NCBI GenBank assembly: GCA_900319895.1
Contig: ONQK01000080.1
Span: 1 to 18,392 of the forward strand
Reading direction: 5' to 3'
DNA from: an uncultured Prevotella sp.
GTDB lineage: Bacteria; Bacteroidota; Bacteroidia; Bacteroidales; Bacteroidaceae
DNA: 18,392 nt
The translations under genes were made by a program, and so were the position numbers. Shown piece by piece: positions 13,891-18,392 of the stretch. Under the pieces are notes generated by a model. It saw nothing but the letters and a program-made list of their open reading frames with translations, was not told the DNA's origin and did not search any database. Positions within the stretch are counted from its first letter, which is position 1. Every line of letters starts with the position of its first letter.

Positions 13891-14460
13891 TCAGACACCG
13901 TCCTCCTCATCCGTCGTTTGTTCGGGACTAGCCTCTATGTCAATATCTTTTTCGATGGTGATGTTTCCCATTCTTGACAATGTTATTTTCAGCGGGATGT
14001 ATTCATCGCTCGTGCGCGCCGGCGACCCGATGCTCCCGGCAAAAATGAGGTCGTTGCCGTTTGTCTTGTCGAAGACTATGCCGAGCATTGCGCCTTCCTT
14101 CTTGAAGTGTTCGTCAAGATGATTGGAGAAGTCGGCCTTGGCGAATGTCCGGTTGAAAAACACGCTGCCGTCGGCCCTGACGACCAACATCTCGATTTTG
14201 TTGTCATAATATTCTTGGTCGCTTTCGTCTTTAACGATGGGCAGGCTTTCATCCGGAAAGCGGTTGATTTTTATGGTGTATTTTTTTTCGAGCCAGTCAA
14301 TTTCTCTTTCAAATTCATAAGCGTCCATTTTGACAGTTGCTTTTTCCTTTGTTTCAACAGGTTTCGAGACGATAATGTCTTGTGTCGCCGGTTGTTTTGA
14401 ACATGATACGATGCCGAGCATGGCAATGGCGTAAAGGATGTTAGTGAGATTTTTTTTCAT
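13891..14460 (-). CDS. Hypothetical lipoprotein, DUF4738-like
   Basis: A 189-residue protein with a lipoprotein signal peptide: MKKN, hydrophobic AIAMLGIV, lipobox IVSC and lipidated Cys20, followed by a polar linker. The core has YDNKIEMLVVRADGSVFFNRTFAKADFSNHLDE, GAMLGIVFDKTNGNDLIFAGSIGSP and SDEYIPLKITLSRMGNITIEKD, a beta-rich pattern I associate with the Bacteroidota family DUF4738; that name is tentative. The tail is very acidic (TTDEEDGV). Function unknown, predicted to be membrane-anchored in the envelope. It follows rsmE by 77 nt with no promoter visible between, so it is probably the last gene of that operon. Its start is set by an unusually strong AGGAGG. Confidence 0.75.
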   Translation of the reverse strand: MKKNLTNILYAIAMLGIVSCSKQPATQDIIVSKPVETKEKATVKMDAYEFEREIDWLEKKYTIKINRFPDESLPIVKDESDQEYYDNKIEMLVVRADGSVFFNRTFAKADFSNHLDEHFKKEGAMLGIVFDKTNGNDLIFAGSIGSPARTSDEYIPLKITLSRMGNITIEKDIDIEASPEQTTDEEDGV

Positions 14461-14471
14461 GTGTCCTCCTT
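14461..14471 (-). promoter_or_regulatory. Strong Shine-Dalgarno of the lipoprotein gene
   Basis: The minus strand reads AAGGAGG then ACAC then ATG, a full anti-16S match 4 nt before the start codon. Other genes in this window have weak or no such sequence. Confidence 0.7.
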
Positions 14472-14537
14472 GTTTTGAATCCTATGGTGTTGTTTCTTTT
14501 GAATTTTATGGTCTTTAATTCGTATAGCAGTCGGCTC

Positions 14538-15269
14538 TTACAATTTCCTGAAAGCCAAATTTGCCATCATGACGGCTGCCAGCCCCGCTGTTTCGGTGCG
14601 TAGCCGGCTTTTCCCTAGACTGACGGCCTTGAAACCGTTTTCAGCTGCTGATTTTACTTCTTCGACGGCGAAATCTCCCTCCGGGCCAATTAAAATGGTG
14701 ACGTCCTGGTCTTTTTTTTCGCTGGTGAGCGTAAACAGTTCGTTGAAAAAGTCATTTTTCTCATCTTCCTGATAGCAATGTGCTATGAAACGGCTGCCGT
14801 CTTGCCGATTTTTTATAAAGTATTGAAAATCAACCATCTCGTTGACCTTTGGCTTCCATGCTTTTCGGCTTTGCTTCATGGCGGCAATGACGATTTTTTC
14901 AATTCGGTCTATTCGGATGTTCTTTCGCTCTGAAAATCTACAGTTGAGGAACGTAATCTCGTCAAAGCCTATTTCTGTCGCTTTTTCCACTAGCCACTCA
15001 ATGCGGTCGGCCATCTTGGTGGGGGCGATGGCAAGATGGATGCGCCCGCCCCATGTCTTTTCCTGCTCGCTTCTTTCCTTGATGAGATAGCGGCAGCGCT
15101 TTTGGTCAATGTCTGTGATGCTTGCCTTGTAGAAGGCGCCTTTGCCGTCAATGAGGAAAATGGTGTCGTCTTCGCGAAGCCTTAGAACGCGCGCGGCGTG
15201 CCTGGCCTCGTCCTCTGGGAGTTCGCCCTTGGGGACATCCGGTACATAGAAAAAGCGTTCTTCCTTCAT
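14538..15269 (-). CDS. rsmE: 16S rRNA m3U1498 methyltransferase RsmE
   Basis: A 243-residue SPOUT-class methyltransferase that uses S-adenosylmethionine to methylate N3 of U1498 in 16S rRNA. The N-terminal PUA-like part begins MKEERFFYVPDVPKGELPEDEARHAARVLRLREDD. The C-terminal knot contains IAPTKMADRIEWLVEKATEIG, MKQSRKAW, ILIGPEGDF (192-200) and LGKSRLRTETAGLAAVM (218-234), the cofactor-binding trefoil loops. An upstream TTG at 15278 would add three residues. ATG 15269 is chosen because it overlaps the preceding TGA as ATGA (15269-15266), the usual coupled arrangement. Confidence 0.95.
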   Translation of the reverse strand: MKEERFFYVPDVPKGELPEDEARHAARVLRLREDDTIFLIDGKGAFYKASITDIDQKRCRYLIKERSEQEKTWGGRIHLAIAPTKMADRIEWLVEKATEIGFDEITFLNCRFSERKNIRIDRIEKIVIAAMKQSRKAWKPKVNEMVDFQYFIKNRQDGSRFIAHCYQEDEKNDFFNELFTLTSEKKDQDVTILIGPEGDFAVEEVKSAAENGFKAVSLGKSRLRTETAGLAAVMMANLAFRKL

Positions 15270-15829
15270 CTTTCCCAATTGTTTTTTTGGTCGTTTTTCC
15301 GGTTATTTTGCTCATCTCTCAGATGGGAGGCCAGTTCGTAGTCCTCGTCTTCGATGGCTCGCTCCAAGGCTTGTCTTAGCATCTCGTCGCTGAGCGAGTT
15401 GAGCGGCATTTGCAGCCTTTCTGCCCCTTTTTGGTAAGGGGCGCTTTGTTTGTGCATGAGCAGTGGCTCGATGAGAATGGGCAGGTTGCCGACGTGTGCC
15501 ATCAGGATGGCTTCCGTGATGCTGATGGATTTCGCTTTTTGGTGCTCCACATCGCAGACGGAGGCGATGTATTGTCCTCTGACGATGTCTGTGATGTGGA
15601 TTTCAAGGCGATATTTCTCCCATCCGGAAATGATGGTCAGCAGCACCTCCGGAATTTTATCGTTGGTAGGAACCGGGCTGGTCCGAAGACTGAACTGTTG
15701 CTTAATCCAGTCGTCGCACACCACGATAATTTGCCTTTTTTCTTCCTTGTCGGTAAGAATGATGACGTTCTGGTTCTCTTTGCCAACCAGTTCTGAAATG
15801 CCTTTGAAATAGAGGCGTATCGGTTCCAT
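15266..15829 (-). CDS. Bifunctional nuclease family protein (DUF151) with C-terminal UVR motif
   Basis: A 187-residue protein. Residues about 3-125 form the DUF151 (bifunctional nuclease) domain: IRLYFKGISELVGKENQNVIILTD, IVVCDDWIKQQF, EVLLTIISGWEKYRLEIHITDIVRGQYIASV and SITEAILMAHVGNLPILIEPLLM. The C-terminal segment SDEMLRQALERAIEDEDYELASHLRDEQNNRK (147-178) is a UVR motif as in UvrB/UvrC and McsA. DUF151 proteins have reported nuclease activity in a few organisms, but the in vivo role here is unknown. Its start is 2 nt after the permease stop and its stop overlaps rsmE, so the three genes are clearly one transcript. Confidence 0.9.
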   Translation of the reverse strand: MEPIRLYFKGISELVGKENQNVIILTDKEEKRQIIVVCDDWIKQQFSLRTSPVPTNDKIPEVLLTIISGWEKYRLEIHITDIVRGQYIASVCDVEHQKAKSISITEAILMAHVGNLPILIEPLLMHKQSAPYQKGAERLQMPLNSLSDEMLRQALERAIEDEDYELASHLRDEQNNRKNDQKNNWER

Positions 15830-15831
15830 TT

Positions 15832-17154
15832 TTATGCAGAAATAGTATTTTCTTCTTTTTTAGTTTTAAACACGACGGCAAAGGTGATGCCTACCACGAA
15901 TGAGAAGCCGGCGAAGATGAACCAGCAGGCTTGCCAGTTGCCTACCAAGAAGCCGTTTTCCCATGTACAGTAGTGGTTGACGACTTCACCTGCCACCAGT
16001 GTGCCGATGGTGGCGCCAAGTCCGTTGGTCATCAGCATGAAAAGTCCTTGTGCCGAAGCTTTTATGGAGGGCTTGCATTCTTGGTCGACGAACATGGCTC
16101 CCGATACGTTGAAGAAGTCGAATGCCACGCCGTAGACGATGCATGAGAAGATGAACAGGATTACGCCGGGCATGGCTGGGTTGCCAATGCCAAAGAAGCC
16201 GAAGCGGAAAACCCATGCAAACATGGACATGAGCATTACGCCCTTGATGCCGAAGCGGCGCAGGAAGAAGGGGATGAGCAGGATGCAGAGTGCCTCGCTG
16301 ATCTGTGAGATGGAGGTCAGCAGTGTCGCGTTGTTGGCGGCAAAGGTGTCTGCAAATTCCGGACTTCCTTTGAAACTAGTGATGAATGGCCCAGCATATC
16401 CGTTGGTGACCTGCAAAGACATGCCGAGCAGGGCGGAGAAGATGAAGAACAGCGCCATGCGCCGGGTTTTGAAAAGCTTGAATGCGTCTAAGCCGAATGT
16501 CTCAGCCAGTGAAGCCGCCGGTTTTTTCTCAACTTTGCATTGCGGAAGGGTCATGCAATAGAGGAATAGCACAATGCTCAATATGCCTGAGACGAAGAAT
16601 TGCATATAGGTGTATTGGAACTTGTGCGAGTTTTCGGCGAGCGTGAAAGTGAATGCACCGTCTTCCCACACGGCGCAGTTGACAAACCACATGGTTGCGA
16701 TGAAGCCGACTGTCCCCAAAACGCGGATAGGGGGGAAGTCCTTTACGGTGTCCATGCCGTTGTTCTTCAACAATGTGAAGGCAACGGTGTTGGATAGTGC
16801 TATGGTGGGCATGTAGAATGCTACGCTTAGGGTGTAAAGTGAGATGAAAAGTGACTTGTTGGGGATTTCGTTGCCAAAACCTGCCGACATGCCAATGTAA
16901 AAACAGCCTGCCATGGCCAAGCCTGCAACCAGGTGGCAAATGCCGAGCAGGCGCTGCGGTTGGATGTATTTGTCGGCAATAACGCCGATGATGGCGGGCA
17001 TGAAGATGGATACGATGCCTTGAATGGCGTAGAACCAGGAAATTTGGGCTCCCAAACCTGCAGTGCCTAAATAGTTGCCCATGCAAGTGAGGTATGCTCC
17101 CCACACTGCAAATTCCAAGAAATTCATCAGTGCCAATCGTCCTTTGATATTCAT
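15832..17154 (-). CDS. Nucleoside:H+ symporter family permease (NupG/XapB-like MFS)
   Basis: A 440-residue inner-membrane protein with about 12 hydrophobic helices. MNIKGRLALMNFLEFAVWGAYLTCMGNYL at the N-terminus, the PAIIGVIADKYIQPQRLLG loop between helices 2 and 3 (the major facilitator signature region), FPPIRVLGTVGF, and VYGVAFDFFNVSGAMFVDQE in the second half match the nucleoside:proton symporter family. It should import nucleosides; exact specificity is unknown. It is first in a tightly packed minus-strand operon followed by the DUF151 gene and rsmE, linking nucleoside uptake with nucleic-acid processing only by position. Confidence 0.88.
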   Translation of the reverse strand: MNIKGRLALMNFLEFAVWGAYLTCMGNYLGTAGLGAQISWFYAIQGIVSIFMPAIIGVIADKYIQPQRLLGICHLVAGLAMAGCFYIGMSAGFGNEIPNKSLFISLYTLSVAFYMPTIALSNTVAFTLLKNNGMDTVKDFPPIRVLGTVGFIATMWFVNCAVWEDGAFTFTLAENSHKFQYTYMQFFVSGILSIVLFLYCMTLPQCKVEKKPAASLAETFGLDAFKLFKTRRMALFFIFSALLGMSLQVTNGYAGPFITSFKGSPEFADTFAANNATLLTSISQISEALCILLIPFFLRRFGIKGVMLMSMFAWVFRFGFFGIGNPAMPGVILFIFSCIVYGVAFDFFNVSGAMFVDQECKPSIKASAQGLFMLMTNGLGATIGTLVAGEVVNHYCTWENGFLVGNWQACWFIFAGFSFVVGITFAVVFKTKKEENTISA

Positions 17155-17185
17155 GTTTTTTATCTGTTTTTTGTTTTTAATTGGG

Positions 17186-17193
17186 CAAAGTTA
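17186..17193 (-). promoter_or_regulatory. Candidate -7 element of the permease operon
   Basis: The minus strand reads TAACTTTG, a full TAnnTTTG match 31 nt upstream of the permease ATG. The nearest TTG on that strand gives a 24-nt spacer, longer than usual. Confidence 0.5.
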
Positions 17194-17501
17194 CGAAAAA
17201 AGGTTGTAATGAAGAAGCAATTTCCGAAGATTAACGTAGAATAATCGTAAAATAATGCGGTGGGCCTTGTCAAGGGTGAAAGAGGTGGCTTGATGAGCAT
17301 TGGTGCATGATAGAAACATCAAATACACAGTCTTTTTGTCGCTTTGTCATACATTTTGGCGTAAAAATGCTCTACCTCCGTTTTTCTTGTAATATGTTGA
17401 TATACATTGTGTTACGATTTTTTTGTCAAAAGTGATGGAGGGAAGTTAATGTCGGTTGTTTTTTAAGAGTTTGGAGCTCTTTGTTGCAGGAAAGTTGCAG
17501 A
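17194..17501. other. Intergenic stretch without recognisable genes
   Basis: Divergent spacer between the permease operon and the small lipoprotein gene. I find no coding frame with a convincing protein, no strong hairpin and no full promoter here. GTTGCAG occurs twice (17483 and 17494 regions) near its right end. A small RNA cannot be excluded. Confidence 0.4.
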
Positions 17502-17543
17502 TTTTCCAGCAAAAACATGTATTCTCATCTGGAAAAAACATGT
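17502..17543. repeat. Inverted plus direct repeats upstream of the small lipoprotein gene
   Basis: TTTTCCAG (17502-17509) pairs with CTGGAAAA (17529-17536) around 19 nt. AAAAACATGT occurs twice, at 17511-17520 and 17534-17543, 23 nt apart (about two helical turns). They sit just upstream of a TATATTTG element, a plausible operator position. Confidence 0.45.
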
Positions 17544-17571
17544 CTTGGCCGTTTTTTTTACAGATTTTTTC

Positions 17572-17579
17572 TATATTTG
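17572..17579 (+). promoter_or_regulatory. Candidate -7 element of the small lipoprotein gene
   Basis: TATATTTG matches TAnnTTTG, 14-29 nt before the possible ATGs (17594, 17597, 17609). CTTG at 17544 is too far for a standard -33 (24-nt spacer). Confidence 0.5.
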
Positions 17580-17593
17580 CGCTCGTAGTGAAA

Positions 17594-17968
17594 ATGATGA
17601 CGATAAAAATGAGACACTTTGCCTTTTCCATCCTGTTTGTTGCATCGCTTATATGCTCATGCCGACCAGATGCCTCCAATAGCGCTATTACGGCAGAAAT
17701 GGCATTCGAGGGAGTGAGCAATTATTGCCACGACAATTACGACTGGAGCGTGGCAGAGGACAATCCTACTATGATGTCTTTGGAAATGGGGGAGGAGAGT
17801 GATTCTGCCTATCAAGTGGTGTTTCGCAGCTATACCGGAGCCGTCGTCTATTTTTATGTAGGTAAAGTCACTGGTGCCACAAGAATGGTGGAGCATGTGC
17901 CGGCTCTTGGCATAACGGGAGAGGTGGGAACCATCGACCTTCTCGATTATCTTGAACAAGCGGGGTAG
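17594..17968 (+). CDS. Small hypothetical lipoprotein
   Basis: A 124-residue protein (from ATG 17594) with an N-terminal signal MRHFAFSILFVASLICSC whose LICSC end fits a lipobox with Cys23 lipidated. The mature domain has SAITAEMAFEGVSNYCHDNYDWSVAEDNP, SAYQVVFRSYTGAVVYFYVGKVTGATRMVEHVPALG and TIDLLDYLE. It looks like a compact alpha/beta domain. I do not recognise a named family. ATG 17597 and 17609 are alternatives; 17609 leaves a leader of about 20 nt from the predicted promoter and may be the real one. A longer frame to 17456 crosses the promoter and repeats and is unlikely. Confidence 0.68.
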   Translation: MMTIKMRHFAFSILFVASLICSCRPDASNSAITAEMAFEGVSNYCHDNYDWSVAEDNPTMMSLEMGEESDSAYQVVFRSYTGAVVYFYVGKVTGATRMVEHVPALGITGEVGTIDLLDYLEQAG

Positions 17969-18119
17969 GAAGTCGCTTCACCCGTTGTTCTCGGCTCCTT
18001 TTTGGGCATTTTCCATGAAAAATAGAGAAAGGCAAAAGAAAAACGGACTTTCCTCTTGCATTTCTCCGAATGTGGACCTCAAAAGCTAAGGTGCAACCCC
18101 TCTGCTTTGATGCGTTTAT

Positions 18120-18150
18120 GATTTTGCAACCGATGTGCGGAGGCAAAATC
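18120..18150. repeat. Two-tier hairpin downstream of the 60-aa gene
   Basis: GATTTTGC (18120-18127) pairs with GCAAAATC (18143-18150). Beyond an AA/AG internal loop, CCG pairs with CGG around 5 nt. It begins 11 nt beyond the stop codon of the minus-strand 60-aa frame and has no T tract, so it is at best an atypical terminator or mRNA-end structure. Confidence 0.5.
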
Positions 18151-18161
18151 GCTGGATTTGA

Positions 18162-18344
18162 CTATTCATGCCAAAAGCCGTCCAATGCTTCGTCGTCGTC
18201 GAATCCCTTCGATTCAATCTCAACCGTTTCACCGTCACCGGGGCCATTGTCCTTCGGGGCCGACCAATCGAGCAAGTGGCTGCAAACCTCAACCTTGAAA
18301 ACTTCAACAAAGGGTTTTTCGTATGTTTTTTTCTGAGTATTCAT
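18162..18344 (-). CDS. Small acidic 60-aa protein, putative
   Basis: The frame encodes MNTQKKTYEKPFVEVFKVEV, then CSHLLDWSAPKDNGPGDGET and an acidic tail ending DDDEALDGFWHE. The layout (basic start, 'YxKPxVEVxxVE', a short hydrophobic patch ending LL, then a Pro/Gly/Asp-rich tail) is one I associate with abundant, unnamed small Bacteroidota proteins. It has no classical signal peptide or membrane helix. AAAGGA lies 9 nt upstream of ATG 18344. Upstream, TTTG at the window edge and a near-match AAAATTTG could be a promoter, cut by the window. Codon use looks like the rest of the region. Function unknown; the translation of so short a frame is not proven. Confidence 0.55.
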   Translation of the reverse strand: MNTQKKTYEKPFVEVFKVEVCSHLLDWSAPKDNGPGDGETVEIESKGFDDDEALDGFWHE

Positions 18345-18392
18345 ATTCTTATCCTTTCAAATTTTATGTGATGAAAAATCTTATTTGACAAA

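Noticed and set aside
16529..17104. 191-codon minus-strand frame in another phase of the permease
   Set aside because: His/Arg-rich translation typical of an out-of-frame reading of a membrane-protein gene.
17456..17593. N-terminal extension of the small lipoprotein
   Set aside because: It crosses the repeats and the TATATTTG element, and would bury the lipoprotein signal in the middle of the protein.
17868..18146. 92-codon minus-strand frame
   Set aside because: Overlaps the 3' end of the lipoprotein gene in antisense and has a Pro/Arg/His-rich composition without motif; no promoter or start context.
1..18392. CRISPR array, tRNA/rRNA gene, insertion sequence or phage module
   Set aside because: No regularly spaced repeats, no cloverleaf or rRNA-like stretch, no transposase or integrase motif, and no terminal inverted repeats with target duplications were seen.

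Overview
The window looks like a chromosomal segment of a Bacteroidota bacterium, most likely a Prevotellaceae (Prevotella-type) genome. The evidence is Bacteroidota-specific families (the short glycogen/starch synthase, DUF4270 and a probable DUF4738 lipoprotein), Bacteroidota promoters (TTG/TTTG, about 20 nt, then TAnnTTTG) upstream of many genes, and mostly absent or weak Shine-Dalgarno sequences. I see no tRNA, rRNA, CRISPR array, transposase or phage gene. It reads as a core region, not an accessory island.

Layout. Bases 1-1898 (+) hold the 3' end of a glycogen/starch synthase-like gene, a DUF4270 lipoprotein and a tiny 40-aa protein, closed by a terminator. Bases 2221-2901 (-) encode a Crp/Fnr-type regulator, divergent from a three-gene glycogen/alpha-glucan operon at 3123-7696 (+): GH133-type debranching enzyme, GT4 glycosyltransferase and GH57-family protein. 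With the synthase at the left edge this is a glycogen metabolism locus whose two arms flank a regulator. An 18-bp perfect hairpin separates the operon from the convergent gap gene (7805-8836, -). mscL (9033-9413, +) diverges from gap. A second Crp/Fnr regulator (9522-10130, -) lies downstream of lepA (10212-11993, -). An NhaD-like ion transporter (12373-13761, +) follows its own near-ideal promoter and converges, across a long imperfect hairpin, on a minus-strand run: nucleoside permease, DUF151 bifunctional nuclease-like protein, rsmE and a lipoprotein (17154 down to 13891). The right end carries a small lipoprotein (17594-17968, +) and a 60-aa acidic peptide gene (18162-18344, -).

The points most worth a second look are: the GH57 protein, whose region around the catalytic Asp is degenerate; a near-palindrome about 58 bp upstream of the predicted glycogen-operon start, next to the divergent Crp-type regulator; the 60-aa acidic small protein at the right edge with its own downstream hairpin; and several unexplained intergenic hairpins. 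I found no clearly novel multi-gene defence or mobile system.
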